Made by a program: the position numbers and the translations under genes. DNA of 64,000 nucleotides from assembly GCA_949752795.1 (NCBI GenBank), contig OX457056.1, positions 92,712,942-92,776,941 of the forward strand, given 5' to 3'. This document shows positions 10,021 through 20,896 of the stretch, one piece after another. The DNA comes from Hyperoodon ampullatus. Lineage: Eukaryota > Chordata > Mammalia > Artiodactyla > Ziphiidae. Numbering within the stretch: position 1 is the first letter of the stretch; every line of letters starts with the position of its first letter. The notes below the pieces were generated by a model. It saw only the letters and a list, made by a program, of their open reading frames with translations, did no database searches and had not been told where the DNA came from.

Positions 10021-10704
10021 AAAAAAAGCAAAACAGAAAAAAAGTCAACCCAGGATGTGGAGAAATTAGAACCCTTGTGCATTGCTGATGAGAATGTAAA
10101 ATTGTGCAGCTACTGTGGAAAACAGTATGGTAGTTCCTCAAAAAAAATTAAACATCGAATTACCACATGATCCAGCAATCTCACTTCTGGGTATGTATCA
10201 AAAAGAATTGAAAGCAGGGACTCAAACAGATATTTGTACACCATGTTTAGAGCAGCATTATACCGCATAGCCCAAAGGTTAAAGCAACTCAAGTGTCCAT
10301 CAATGGATGAATGGATAAACAAAATGTGGTGTACACATACAATGAAATACTACTCAGCCTTAAAAATGAAGGAAATTCTGACACATGCTATGACATAGAT
10401 AAACCTCGAAGACGTAAGGCTAAGTGAAATAGGCCAGTCACAAAAGGACAAATACTGTGTGATTCCACTTATATGAAGTACCTAAAGTAGTCAAATTCAT
10501 AGAGACAGAAAGTAGAATGGTGGCTGCGAGGGGCTTAGGGAGAGAGGAATGGAAAGTTATTGTTTAATGGGTACAGATTTTCATGTTGGGTAGATGAAAA
10601 AGTTCTGGAGATGGATGGTGATGATGGTTATACAGCAAGTGAATGTACTTAATGCCACTGAACTACTTAAATATGGAAAAAACAAAACAAAACCAACGAA
10701 GCAA

Positions 10705-11768
10705 ACAAAAAAACAAATGTTGACAAGGATACAAACAAAAAACAAATATTGGCAAGGATATGGAGAAACTGGAAACCTCATACATTGCTGAGTTTTTAAA
10801 ATGGTACAATCGGGACTTCCCCTGTGGAGCAGTGGTTAAGAATCCACCTGCCAATGCAGAGGACACAGGTTTGAGCCCTGGTCCGGGAAGATCCCACATG
10901 CTGCAGAGCAACTAAGCCCGTGCACCACAACTACTGAGCCTGTGCTCTAGAGCCCGTGAGCCACAACTACTGAGCCCTCATGCCACAACTACTGAGCCCG
11001 AGTGCCTAGAGCCCGTGCTCTGCAACAAGAGAAGCTACTGCAATGAGAAGCCCGCGCACGGCGAGGAAGAGTAGCCCCCACTTGCCGCAACTAGAGAAAG
11101 TCCGTGCACAGCAACAAAGACCCAATGCAGCCAAAAATAAAATAAGTAAATTAGTTAATTAAAATGGTACAGTCACATCTGAGTTTGGTAGTTCCTCAAA
11201 ATGTTAAACAGAGATGCCATATTACACAGCAATTCCACTCCTAGATAATATATGTCCTAAAAAATTAAAAATATATGTCCATATAAAATATGTACACAAA
11301 TGTTCATAGCAACATTCTTCATAATAGCCAAAAAATGGAAACAGCTCAAATTTCCATGAACTGATGAATGGATAAACAAAATGTGGTATATCCATATAAT
11401 GGAATTTTACTCACCAATAAAAAGGAATGACGTACATGCTACAACACGGATGAATCTTGAAAACATTATGCTAAGTGAAAGAAGCTTGACACAAAAGGCC
11501 CCATATCATATGATTCAATTTTAAAGAAATGTCCAGAATAGTCAAGTCCATAGAGATAGAAAATAGATTAGAAGTTATCAGGGGCTGGGCAGAGCAGGGA
11601 ATGGAGAGGGACGTGACTGGGTCTGGGTTTCATTTTGGGGTGACGAAGATGTTCTGAAATTTGATAGTGTTGGTGGTTGCACAACCTTGTAAATGAATTG
11701 TACACTTTAAAGGGATGAATTCTGTAGTATGTGAATTATAACTCAGTAAAGCTTTTTCAGAAGAAAAA
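10705..11768 (+). mobile_element. L1 fragment (ORF2 end and 3' UTR), split by a SINE
   Basis: Begins at 'caaatgttgacaagg' with a local duplication ('caaatattggcaagg' at 10743), shows 'tggagaaactggaaacctca' and resumes after the SINE with 'gtagttcctcaaaatg', 'gaatggataaacaaaatgtg' and 'aggggctgggcagagcaggg'. It ends at 'tataactcagtaaagc'. It lies directly downstream of the previous L1, so two similar L1 3' ends sit in tandem. Non-coding. Confidence 0.85.
10812..11160 (+). mobile_element. CHR-type SINE, long form, in L1
   Basis: From 'gggacttcccctgtgg' to 'gcagccaaaaataaaataag' and a TTAATT end. TSDs 'aaaatggtacaatc' (10798-10811) and 'aaaatggtacagtc' (11161-11174) differ at one base. Repeated 'ccacaactactgagcc' units mark the long form. 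Confidence 0.96.
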
Positions 11769-11802
11769 ATAAGTAGGGATTAGCTACTTGCAAGCTAGTG
11801 TT

Positions 11803-11945
11803 CATTTCCTCATTCATTCATTTACCAAATATTTGTGGCACATCCCTTGAGCAAGGGATTGTGTTAGGTACTGGGCATAACAGCATTTGGAAAAAGATTC
11901 ATGGTGACTAGATTGGAAGGGCACCAAGAGTCATATGGACAGGTG
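11803..11945 (-). mobile_element. L2 LINE 3' end relic
   Basis: Plus strand reads 'tcattcattcatttaccaaatatttgtgg' in sense, then 'ttgtgttaggtactgggcat' and 'aacagcatttgg', the reverse complement of the L2 tail. Confidence 0.7.
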
Positions 11946-12007
11946 ACAATATTGGGAGTTAGCCAATACAGAGAATCACATCGCTTCTCAGTCAAAAATC
12001 ATTTCTT

Positions 12008-12293
12008 GGGCTTCCCTGGTGGTGCAGTGGTTGAGAATCTGCCTGCCAATGCAGAGGACATGGGTTCGAGCCCTGGTCTTGGAAGATCCCACATGCCACG
12101 GAGCAACTAAGCCCGTGCGCCACAGCTACTGAGCCTGCGCGTCTGGAGCCTGTGCTCCGCAACAAGAGAGGCCATGACAGTGAGAGGCCCGCGCACTGCG
12201 ATGAAGAGTGGCCCCTGCTCGCCACAACTAGAGAAAGCCCTCGCATAGAAACGAAGACCCAATACAGCCAAAAATAAATAAATAAATTTATTA
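12008..12293 (+). mobile_element. CHR-type SINE, intermediate form
   Basis: Body from 'gggcttccctggtggtgc' to 'cagccaaaaataaataaata'. A perfect 14-nt TSD 'aaaaatcatttctt' lies at 11994-12007 and 12294-12307. This copy has the 'gccatgacagtgagagg' body plus the long-form 3' module, so it is a link between the short and long types. Confidence 0.97.
12020..12073 (+). promoter_or_regulatory. RNA polymerase III A and B boxes of the SINE
   Basis: 'tggtgcagtgg' at 12020-12030 fits the A-box pattern TRGYnnARnnG, and 'ggttcgagccc' at 12063-12073 fits the B-box pattern GGTTCGAnnCC. The spacing is that of a tRNA. These support the tRNA-Glu origin and possible Pol III transcription. I cannot tell whether this copy is active. 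Confidence 0.85.
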
Positions 12294-12307
12294 AAAAATC
12301 ATTTCTT

Positions 12308-13368
12308 TACATTCTTTTTACCATAAATAGACAAACCAAGGAAGGAAAACAAGCTCTTCTTCAGCTCTTTTGTGATCCAAAGAAAGCTCCATAGTGTCTG
12401 AGGGGCTTCAGAAAAGAGCTTTATAATCATAAAAACCAGACTTGAATTTTTATTTTACTTTTGAAATCTAATAAAAAACACACCATATGCCCGTCTTTGC
12501 CAAGAGCCTGAAGTGAAAAGTGAAGCTAGGAGAGCAGCAAGTGGTCTGGAGGCCTGGACCTTCATTCCTCACACATCATTGACAAAAAACACTGTATATA
12601 ATGAGGGGCCAAGGAGCTGAGGCCAGCTTGGTTGGACAAGAACGGCATGTGAAAGTGCCACCTGCTCCAACATATCTCCTTCTTGTCCCCTCAACGGCAT
12701 TTGCCCCAGGTACATTCATAGGTTTTAATGGGGCTGTGTGGCATGGGACAGTTCGTACCCAGACTTTGTCTCTTAGGCCAGTGGTGTCTTCAGGGAGAAG
12801 GAAAGCTTACCTAGTGTAACAAGACTCCCCTAGATGGTGTGAAGAGGACCGGGTTTGGAGTTATTGATTACCTATTAACTCTCTTATCACTGTCCTTGAA
12901 GGTATAGCGATGTCCTCAGGCTGTATTCATCATCTTTCCTACTGTGAACTGCTCATTAACATTTATAAGAAAAGCCCAATCAAGTTTTGTTAAACTGATT
13001 CTAACAGAGTTGAGCAACCTTGTTGAACGTTTAATTTGCTTCCAAATAACTTGGTTGACTCTCACATTACTTCCATAAGAATTCCTACGGATGGTGAGCT
13101 CTTATGTTGAAAAGAACTCAGTTACAAACAACTCCATCAAAAAAATGAGATTTTTTTTGCTTTGAATTGATTTTTTCCTTTGACTCCAATAAAATGATAT
13201 AATCCCAAAATAAATGCTTCCAACCTAAAGAAAATTCAAACATTAAAGGAATCAAATAATTGTTGGCTGTATGGAAGCAAAGTAATTTATTTCTCTTTCT
13301 AAAATGTGCCAATGGGTAAGTTGGTCTTGAGTTACCACCCCTCTGAAGATGGATGCCATAATCTGCTC
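12308..13368. other. Unique non-coding sequence
   Basis: About 1 kb without recognisable repeats or exons. The frames are short (72 codons at most) and have no domain features. Confidence 0.5.
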
Positions 13369-13385
13369 AAATGTAATGCTCTGAG

Positions 13386-13758
13386 CAACATGGGTGGGCT
13401 TGGAGGGCATTATGTTAAGTGAAATAAGTCAGTCAGAGAAAGACAAATACTGTATGATCTTACTTATATGTGGAATCTAAAAAGTACAACAAACTAGTGA
13501 GTATAACAAAAAAGAGGCAGACTCACAGATACAGAGAACAAACTAGTGGTTACCAGTGGGGCCGGGGGTGGGCAATATAGGGGTGGAGAGTGGGAGGTAC
13601 AAACGATTGGGTGTAAGCTAGGCTTAAGGATGCAGTGTACAGCACAGGGAATACAGCCAATATTTTGTAATAACTGTAAATGGAAAATAACGTTTAAAAT
13701 TGTGTAAAAATGAAACAATGCAAAAAAATTTTTAAATAAAAAAACTAAAATTTTCAAG
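13386..13758 (+). mobile_element. L1 3' end, 5'-truncated
   Basis: Starts in the ORF2 end ('cattatgttaagtgaaataa', 'gtcagtcagagaaag') and runs through 'tggttaccagtggggcc' and 'gtacagcacagggaataca' to a tail rich in A and T. The 17-nt TSD 'aaatgtaatgctctgag' is perfect at 13369-13385 and 13759-13775. The 3' UTR differs from that at 1592-2034, so it is another L1 subfamily. Confidence 0.93.
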
Positions 13759-13775
13759 AAATGTAATGCTCTGAG

Positions 13776-15107
13776 TTGACCCAGAACCTGTTAAAGGCTC
13801 CACTGCCATTGCTGCCCTGCTGAAGGATCCGGAAGTGGTTTTTAGGGAGCTTGTGCCCTCCTAACTAGCCAGTCCTCCTCCTGCACTTCCCACGGGAGGA
13901 TTCCAGGTGGGTGTTCAATGGGAGCGCTCAGCTCCTCTGGGTCAAGTGGACCCAGGATTTACATAATTCCAACTTCACAAGTCTTTGAGGGAAACTGCAT
14001 TTAGGAAGCAGCGAAAAGAGTAGATTGTGGGTGTCAAGTTCACAATGCTCCAATCTGAGGGCATTTTTCTTTAGCACCCCTTCACGTTTTCAAGTGGAAG
14101 TGAAAATTAAATTCACTGGGAACAGAATCATCTCCACGATTTCCATTAGGCAAAGCCTGGAGGCAGCCATTTTGTTGGAAGGATGGCACAAGTACAGACT
14201 TCTTGAAGCTGAGGGCACGGGGCAAGGGCTCAGGTTTAGAATGTTTGTTTGGGCTGACTAGGGGGCTACCTGAGATGGGAGGGGTGGGGAAGCCCCCTCT
14301 TCCCTGCCTCCAGCCATCCCTCGGTGCACCCACAAATGAAACAGGACTGGAAGCTGCCCTTGGAAGCCAGAATAATGGCCACCAAGAAACAGACCAAGCT
14401 CACACCACCTCTAGCAAAGGGACAGAGTTTCAGTGCTAAGAGCTTGCTCTGGCTCCTTCTGGTCTGTGTTGGCCCATCCTTTCAAATATGTCCAAGGCAG
14501 TGCCAAAGCATGGCTTCTCTCCCAGACCTGGAAAGAAAGAGTGTTGTAAAAGATGCAGTGTGCCTTCCAAATGGCCCATCTGCACGCAGGCTGCAGCCCA
14601 GCCCAAGGGTGCTCTGAACCAGGAGCAAAGCCTTTTGCAACAGAACAGAACCAGAGGTCAGAGACAGGCTCAGACATGGGAGGGGAGGAAAAAGACACCC
14701 ACTTCCCTTTTCTGCTCAATCTTTGGGGTGATCAGGGTGGTGGTGGTTAGTCTGTGCCTCTTCCCAACAGATCTCAGCTGGACAACACTGAGGCCAACAC
14801 CCCTGGCTTGGATGGAGTCTTTTGTTTTGTTTTACGTGACAGAGACACCACGGTTTGATTTTTTTAAAATGAATGATACCATTTTGAACAAAGGAAAAAA
14901 AAAAAGATCCTCTCTATGTACCCACAATAAAGACGACGAATATATCTATTTTTCCCATTACAACAAAACACTCTTCTAGCGAAAAGTCAAAATCTACACA
15001 ATGTACTGATACTGTTTTTTTCTATTATGTTTCATTGGTTGGGGGGAAAAAACCTTCAATCATCTGTGGAAATATGAGTATTTTTCCACATAATTTCTTG
15101 CTTAAAT
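13776..15107. other. Unique non-coding sequence
   Basis: No recognised repeat. Overlapping frames occur on both strands near 14300-14980 (up to 163 codons), but they lack any domain, conserved start context or splice structure, and they overlap each other, as chance frames do. Confidence 0.5.
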
Positions 15108-15280
15108 GCTGTGGCCTCTCCCGCTGCGGAGCACAGGCTCCGGACGCGCAGGCTCAGCAGCCATGGCTCACGGGCCCAGACACTCCGCGGCATGTGGGAT
15201 CTTCCCGGACCGGGGCACGAACCCGCATCCCCTGCAACAGCAGGCGGACTCTCAACCACTGCGCCACCAGGGAAGCCCAA
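15108..15280 (-). mobile_element. CHR-type SINE lacking its 3' end
   Basis: The body from 'gctgtggcctctcccgctg' to 'ccaccagggaagccc' is present. The 'gtgagaggcccgcgtaccgc' end and poly(A) tail, expected on the left, are missing, and no TSD is seen. This suggests a deletion after insertion or an insertion not primed in the usual way. Confidence 0.92.
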
Positions 15281-15994
15281 CTGTATCACTTTTAGAAGTT
15301 GGAGGTGCAAATCAGGATAGGACATGGGCCTACCTGGGTGGGTCAGGGCCTACCTGGATGCAGAGGCCAGTTCGAGCAGGCCAGTCCAAGTAAGCCAGTG
15401 AGGGGAACTAGGTGCGAACTTTGCAGTGAGGCCCACTGGGCTAGAAGTGCAGTACTACGGACTGGGTCAATATGAAGAATTGGGGGAGGGGCTGGGGGGC
15501 AGAGGCCCATGAATGTGAGGGATGCAGCCACTTGGAAACAATTTCAGTACCCAATGGCTGGTTTTCATGGGGTCTGTATATCCAGTGGGGGTGAACGATC
15601 AGGAGCCGGGTGGGATAATAGAGGTGCCTGAACAATCTTGATTGGGTAAATTAATTCTGGGCCTGATCTCAGGTACAATAATCCCCTTCTCCTCGCACCA
15701 TTTTTGGGATGATCCTCCTGTGGACCTCCAACAGAAAGCTTCTAACAGAAAGCTTTCCAACAGGAAGACCTGAAGACACAAAAAGATTCCTGAAAAATCT
15801 AGTTTTACTTTATATTTGATAGGAAATCTAATCAAACTGGCTGTTGGCTGTCAGATTAAAAGTGAGAGTTTCTTCTTTCACTTCTGTTGCTACTGTCCAC
15901 GGAGGCCTCTTTTCTTTTCATTAGGACTCTGATCCCAACACAGTTCCAAACCACCCTATCCTGACATGCTTCCCCATGGCACAATTCAAAAAAA
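15281..15994. other. Unique non-coding sequence
   Basis: Contains short local duplications ('gggcctacctgg' twice near 15330-15355; 'aacagaaagctt' twice near 15728-15755). No exon or repeat family recognised. Confidence 0.5.
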
Positions 15995-16163
15995 TCCCCC
16001 AACTTTCCACATTGGCTGCACATTTGAAGCTTCTGGGGAGCTTTAAAAAACCCTGATGTCAGACCCTCACTTAAGACCAATCAGATCAGAATTTCTGTGG
16101 GATGGGACCTGAGCATGGGTATTTTTTTCAGTGCCCATGTGATTCTAATATATTGGCCCCAAG
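15995..16163. mobile_element. hAT-Charlie MITE, MER58-like
   Basis: Shows 'ttggctgcacatttgaagc', 'ggggagctttaaaaaaccct', 'agaccaatcagatcagaat' and 'gatgggacctgagcatggg' in order. It is non-autonomous. The exact family name is uncertain. Confidence 0.72.
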
Positions 16164-16186
16164 TGACTGAGGTATGCCTGGTACAG

Positions 16187-16325
16187 TGATTCTCAATCCT
16201 GCCTGCAATTAGAATCACTCTGGGACTTAAGATAAATCTCAGGTGAATTGATTCGGAACCCCCTTGCAGGTAGAGAAAGGCTGGGCACTGGTATATATTT
16301 TTTAAAGTCCTTGAGAATCCCTGGC
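16187..16325. mobile_element. Second MER58-like MITE
   Basis: Begins 'cagtgattctcaatcctgcc', contains 'aattagaatcactctggg' and 'gggcactggtatatattttt', and ends 'ttgagaatccctgg'. It lies 23 bp from the previous copy in the same orientation. Both internal halves differ, which suggests two insertions or an old duplication. Confidence 0.68.
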
Positions 16326-17124
16326 TTAGTGAGATGCCATAGTTATCACATGTTTGAAATAAAATCTGCTAGAGGAAAGCAAGGAAGAGAGAGTGCAGAA
16401 AGTGCTGGTGATAAATATGAATGTGGTGAAATATTTGAATGTGATAAATATATGAATATAGTGAAAGTGAAACCAGGCATTGGGTACCTTCAAAGATCCT
16501 GGTCCTCTGATTCTTCTAATCCATTGAATCTTCACCTGTGAGGGGAGGCAAGTGGGCCATTGAGGGGACCAGGGGGAGTTGGAAGGGGCAGATCTAGGGC
16601 CATATTATCCAGGAACTGCCCCAGTGTGAGGTCTACTACCTTCAGTTTGGCTGCTGCAGTTGGCCAGGCCTTTGGAACTGACACTGGCACTCAGCATGGG
16701 TCTCCAGTGACCACTGGGGCAGTGGTTTCTTCTCTTCAGGGCCCCCTTCTCTTACACAACTGCTCCCCTGAGATGTTACAGCCCCCATACCCCTCTCTAC
16801 CCTGGCCAGGAGGGACAGCCCACAGACAATGACTGACTAGCAGGGGTGTTGGAGTCTGACTCCCTTGCCTCAAGGTGGGGTGAATTCTGAAGGGTAATCC
16901 ATGTTCTCTGTCAGATCAGGCTAAAGCTAGAGTAACTGTGGCTCTATCTTTGCTTACAATTTCGTTGCCCTATCCTGCTTCCCTCACTCCCCTTCTCCTG
17001 AGAGCCCTTCCTCAAGAAATCCTTTGTACAAGAATCCTTGTCTCAGGCTCTGCCTCTAGATAACCTGTCTTATGACAATAGTGATTAGATAGTATGTGGG
17101 TGATGGGGAGGTTGGGGCAGAAAG
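16326..17124. other. Unique non-coding sequence
   Basis: A weak repetitive stretch of 'gaatgtgrtraaatat' units lies at about 16418-16465. No gene recognised. Confidence 0.45.
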
Positions 17125-17345
17125 AATATGAACTTGGGAGTCAGATATGTCTGGGTTCAGCCCCAATGTTATTACTTCTTAGCTGCAAGAATCCATCAAG
17201 TTACCTGGAAGCTATGATCCTCTGTTTCTTCTCTTTACCATGTGGGATGGCCACACATCCCTTGCAAGGATGCTGTGAGGATGACATTAAATGCAACAGG
17301 AAAATGGATGTGAATGTCCATGGCACATAGTAGGGATCCAGTAAT
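17125..17345 (+). mobile_element. MIR SINE relic
   Basis: 'cttgggagtcagatatgtct', 'gggttcagcccc', 'ttacttcttagctgc', then 'gatgctgtgaggatgacatt' and 'tggcacatagtaggga' follow the whole MIR in sense. Confidence 0.82.
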
Positions 17346-17879
17346 GTCAAGTTTTCTTGCCTCCTGGAACCTTCCTGCCATCTCCCTCTAAACTTGGTTT
17401 TCCACTGTTCTCTTTGGTCCCCATGCACAATGATTTTCTTAGTCTCTCCATTCTCTTTCTCTTTCTTTCCTTCTATACCTTCCTTTTACTATCTCCCTTT
17501 CCCAGGGTTTCTCACCTCATTTTTTTGTAGTGCTTTCCACTTCCTCCAGCCATGATAGACTAAGAAAGATATACAGTAATATCCAGAAATACAGATCCTT
17601 GTTCTGTGGGCCATGGCCAGGGAAGCTGCAGTGAAGTTATCCGTTTTTGCCAGCTCAGCAGAATTAGGCTGCGTTCAGTTTTATCAACAGGACTCAGGAG
17701 GCTGGTTTGTGGCTTTTTCTGAGATAGTGTTTAGCCAGGAAAGGATATGCTATTTTCCTTGTAAGATGAAAATAAGGCCATTAAAAGCCAATTACACTAG
17801 TGCTTGACATAAAGAACCCTCATCAATTTCAGTCTTCAATTTCTGGGCCAAACAGTGAAGCAGAGGGAGCTGATCCCCA
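17346..17879. other. Unique non-coding sequence
   Basis: Pyrimidine-rich at 17440-17510. No repeat or exon recognised. Confidence 0.45.
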
Positions 17880-17990
17880 CAGTCAGGACTTGAGACAAGA
17901 GTTTACTGGCTCAGCCACAAACTAGTTGTGGGACTTTGGGGAGATTGCATAACCTCCTTAGGGCCTAGTTTTCTCCATCACCAGGAAGGC
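17880..17990 (+). mobile_element. MIR SINE fragment
   Basis: 'ctggctcagccacaaactag', 'ttgtgggactttgggga' and 'cataacctccttagggcct' match the MIR core in sense. Confidence 0.65.
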
Positions 17991-18504
17991 TCTATAGCAA
18001 AATATGTGCCAGCTACTCTACAAGGGACCTCCTAGAATTCATAAAATGTTTTTTGGGGGAAACACTGGAACCCTGTGCAGAAACTGATTGAGAACAATAT
18101 ATTTTGTTACAAATATTCATGTGAGTAACATTATGAAACCATTGCAATTCAACTCTCCAGGGCATGGAGTATATGGTAAGTCATGTCTGTCATGATAACA
18201 CTCTCCAATGAAGAGAGTGGGAAATCTGAAAGTCACACATTAGCCTTGAGTGCCCAATACCAGCTGCTCAAGTGGATTTTTATAATAATAATTATTATCA
18301 TAAGTCTAATGGAACAGTGTGAACTAAGCAATATTCTGTGCCCGCCCAACTACTTTTTCTCTCCTTCTGGCATCAGCACTCCCTTTCCCCTGGGGATCTC
18401 CGTCTCCACCCCTTGGTCCTAGTGGGGCTGTGATCATGGCGTCTCATTGCCCGACCGGCTCACCCCGCCCCCCTTGCAGGACGAGTGGGCACAGGACCCA
18501 GCCT
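17991..18504. other. Unique non-coding sequence with a small (TAA/ATT) run
   Basis: An AT-rich trinucleotide-like run lies at 18280-18302. The rest is unassigned. Confidence 0.45.
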
Positions 18505-18870
18505 CTGCTGAGCACAGTCCACTTCTCTCTGGTCACAGGCATTGGTCCAAGGGGTAGATGGTTCATCAAGTCAATCGGAATCCTTCTCCAGCATTTTGGA
18601 ATAAGAGGGAGAAGGACAGCATCCTCTGCCTTTTTGAAAACAAGCTGTAAGGATGAGGCCTGCCATCCATCTTTCCTGTCACATGGGGAGGGGGTGGATA
18701 GAATGCTACCAACACAGTCGGAAGCACGAGAGATGTGCAGAGGCCAGATGTGGAGAGAGAAGAGAACACGGACATTCTTTGAACCAGATCCCCCCTCTGG
18801 ACTTCCCAATTAGGTGAGCCAATGAAATCTCTCTTTTTCTTTAGTTGGTTTGAACTGAGGTTATGTTACA
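18505..18870 (+). mobile_element. Degraded LTR-type repeat
   Basis: The right part is characteristic of an old mammalian LTR group: 'tctggacttcccaattaggt', 'gagccaatgaaatctctc', 'gttggtttgaactgaggtt'. The left part holds 'agtcaatcggaatccttctc'. I cannot name the family. The 127- and 121-codon antisense frames here are chance. Confidence 0.6.
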
Positions 18871-19015
18871 TAACTTGCTACAAAGTTAAAAAATCTAATT
18901 TTAAAAATATAAACTTCCATTCAGATAGATGTTCTCCTTCCTCAAGTACCTTATATTAAAGAATATATGTGATTAGAATAGAATGAGTCCATTCAGTGTT
19001 AATATATTGCAATTA
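18871..19015. other. Unassigned AT-rich sequence
   Basis: Nothing recognised. Confidence 0.4.
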
Positions 19016-19238
19016 CAATTGACCCTTGAATAACATGGGTTTGAACAGTGTGGTTCCACTTATATGCAATTTTTTTCAATAGTAAATACAGTGCTACACG
19101 ATTGAACATTGGTTGAATCTGAGGATGTGGATCATATATACGGGGAAACATGGATACTGAGGATATAAGTTATATATGGATTTTCAACTTTGGTTAAGGT
19201 TGGTGCCCTTAACCCCCAGATTATTCAAGGGTCAACTG
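19016..19238. mobile_element. Tigger-type (TcMar) MITE
   Basis: Terminal inverted repeats 'attgacccttgaataa' (left) and 'ttattcaagggtcaact' (right), flanked by TA at 19014-19015 and 19239-19240, as expected of mariner-superfamily integration. The internal 'gtggatcatatata' and 'atatggattttcaac' segments fit Tigger1/MER2-like elements. It has no transposase ORF. Confidence 0.88.
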
Positions 19239-19240
19239 TA

Positions 19241-19799
19241 TTTCAATATTATTACAAAGAGAAGTAGAATCAATATCTTGGTGTAAGTTATATATGATTT
19301 AATGTAAAAAAAAGTCTCTTGGGAAGTAGGGGCATAATTTGATCAATATTCTTTCCAACACAAAACCCAGACATCTTATAATGGGCTTTTACTACTTTTT
19401 CCAACATAGGATGTTTTAGGGCATCATGAGCTTGGGAAGGCTAAACAAAGAGAACACTTTGCTCATCCTTTTTCATCAGTGCATTTCTAGGTGGGCACAG
19501 ATTTTAGGTCTCTTAGTCAAAGGTGTACTCTCTGCTCAGAATATTAAAGAACAACCAAGAGATGGGAAAGGGCAAAGCAGTCGTCTTGAATCTTGGGTCT
19601 CCCGGGTTTTAGTCTAGTACTTTTACTATCAGGGGTGCTGTGTCCGTTTAATTCAAGTTTATATTTCTCACATCTGTTTCGCATGCACATGCATGTATGT
19701 GAAAGTATTTCTTGTCCTAACTGTGATGGGGAAGATATTTAAGTCTGTAAATATTTACTAAGTGTATATAAAACAGCAGTGTGGGCTGCTACGGCCAAT
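19241..19799. other. Unique non-coding sequence
   Basis: No repeat or exon recognised. Confidence 0.45.
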
Positions 19800-19890
19800 G
19801 AAGGAGAATTACAGCACTGGGGCCCCACTTCCGGCTCCACTGCTCATTCCTGTGTGACCTTGGGCAGGCCAATTAAAACTGTGTTCTTGC
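19800..19890 (+). mobile_element. MIR SINE fragment
   Basis: 'ccactgctcattcctgtgtg' followed by 'accttgggcaggccaatt' is the MIR core in sense. The rest has decayed. Confidence 0.62.
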
Positions 19891-20017
19891 ACTGCATTTA
19901 AGCAAAGGAGATGCTAATCTTTATTGACCAGCTCTCCAGAAGCAATAACCTCTGAGGACAATACCTGCTATTCAGAACAGAAATCGAAGAGGTATCTCAT
20001 TGGGACGGCACTTCTAT

Positions 20018-20067
20018 TACTTTTTCTCTCTCTCTCATTTTTTTTTTTCCTCTCTCTTTTTTTAAGG
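20018..20067. repeat. Polypyrimidine tract
   Basis: A nearly pure run of T and C with (CT)n and T12-like stretches, followed by a purine-rich patch. Confidence 0.85.
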
Positions 20068-20433
20068 GAGGAGGAGTGGTGGGGCGAAAGGGATGTATCC
20101 TGGACAGGCTTGCGAAAGACAAAACTTCATTGTCTCAAAAAAATTAGTGAGCATCTGCTTCTGCATGTCACTGTGTGGTAAGAAGACAACCACGTGAATA
20201 AAGTAGCCAGTTTTGCAATTCGCCTCAGAGAAGGTGGTAGGAAAAGTGGATGGCAGGGCGATTGTCACCACATCTCAGGGACACTGCTTGGCCTTTCTTG
20301 CCCCTTAAAATAGAATAGCAGGGCTTTGAGACAGGATTTGGGTGTTAAGGTGATTCTGTTCCTCACTCTTGTGACTTTAACAGAAATCGTCTCACCTTCG
20401 AGTGCCAGGTTTTGATACTAGAAACATGGAAAT
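20068..20433. other. Unique non-coding sequence
   Basis: No repeat or exon recognised. Confidence 0.45.
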
Positions 20434-20450
20434 AATAATGCTCATATTTA

Positions 20451-20877
20451 GGGCTTCCCTGGTGGCGCAGTGGTTGAGAATCTGCCTGCTAATGCAGGGG
20501 ACACGGGTTCGAACCCTGGTCTGGGAGGATCCCACATGCCACGGAGCAACTAGGCCCGTGAGCCACAACTACTGAGCCTGCGCGTCTGGAGCCTGTGCTC
20601 CTCAACAAGAGAGGCCATGATAGTGAGAGGCGCGCGCACCGCGATGAAGAGTCGCCCCTGCCTGCCACAACTAGAGAAAGCCCTCGCACAGAAACGAAGA
20701 CCCAACACAGTAAAAATAAATAAATTAATTAATAAACTCCTACCCCCAACATCTTAAAAGAAAAAAAAAAGTCTAGTAATAGAAAATGGAAACCTGACTG
20801 CCCTGGGTTTTAAGAAATTCCACTTTAAATGAAAGAAGTAGTCACTTGAATCTTGACAGTAACCTCTAAAAAAAAAA
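20451..20877 (+). mobile_element. CHR-type SINE with an extra 3' segment
   Basis: The intermediate-form SINE body runs to 'acagtaaaaataaataaatt' (about 20735). It is followed by about 140 bp that are not SINE ('ctcctacccccaacatc', A10, 'gtctagtaatagaaaatgg', 'cttgaatcttgacagtaacc') and a second A-run. The TSD 'aataatgctcatattta' at 20434-20450 and 20878-20894 encloses everything, so SINE and extra DNA entered together. This fits readthrough into source-locus flank (3' transduction). Confidence 0.9.
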
Positions 20878-20896
20878 AATAATGCTCATATTTAGG

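Larger units (their letters stand above)
8540..10690 (+). mobile_element. Old L1 (ORF2 end and 3' UTR), split by a nested insertion
   Basis: The L1 reads 'ttaactccaaatggatcatt' up to 8567 and resumes at 9411 with 'ggatcattgacttaaatg'. It continues through the ORF2 C-terminal region (a 128-codon remnant at 9636-10022), then 'cacatgatccagcaatctca' and 'tgaatggataaacaaaat', into the 3' UTR at 'gccactgaactacttaaat'. The 9-nt repeat 'ggatcattg' at both break points is the TSD of the nested element. It looks like the L1MA/L1MB age class and has many stops. Confidence 0.88.

Noticed and set aside
12008..12080. A possible functional tRNA-Glu gene
   Set aside because: The A and B boxes are present, but the cloverleaf is not intact and the sequence continues into a SINE body and tail with a TSD.
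14300..14980. A cluster of frames up to 163 codons on both strands
   Set aside because: They overlap each other in conflicting frames and lack motifs. GC-richer sequence with few stops by chance.
18430..18813. Sense and antisense frames of 127 and 121 codons
   Set aside because: They lie over a degraded LTR-type repeat and have no family features.
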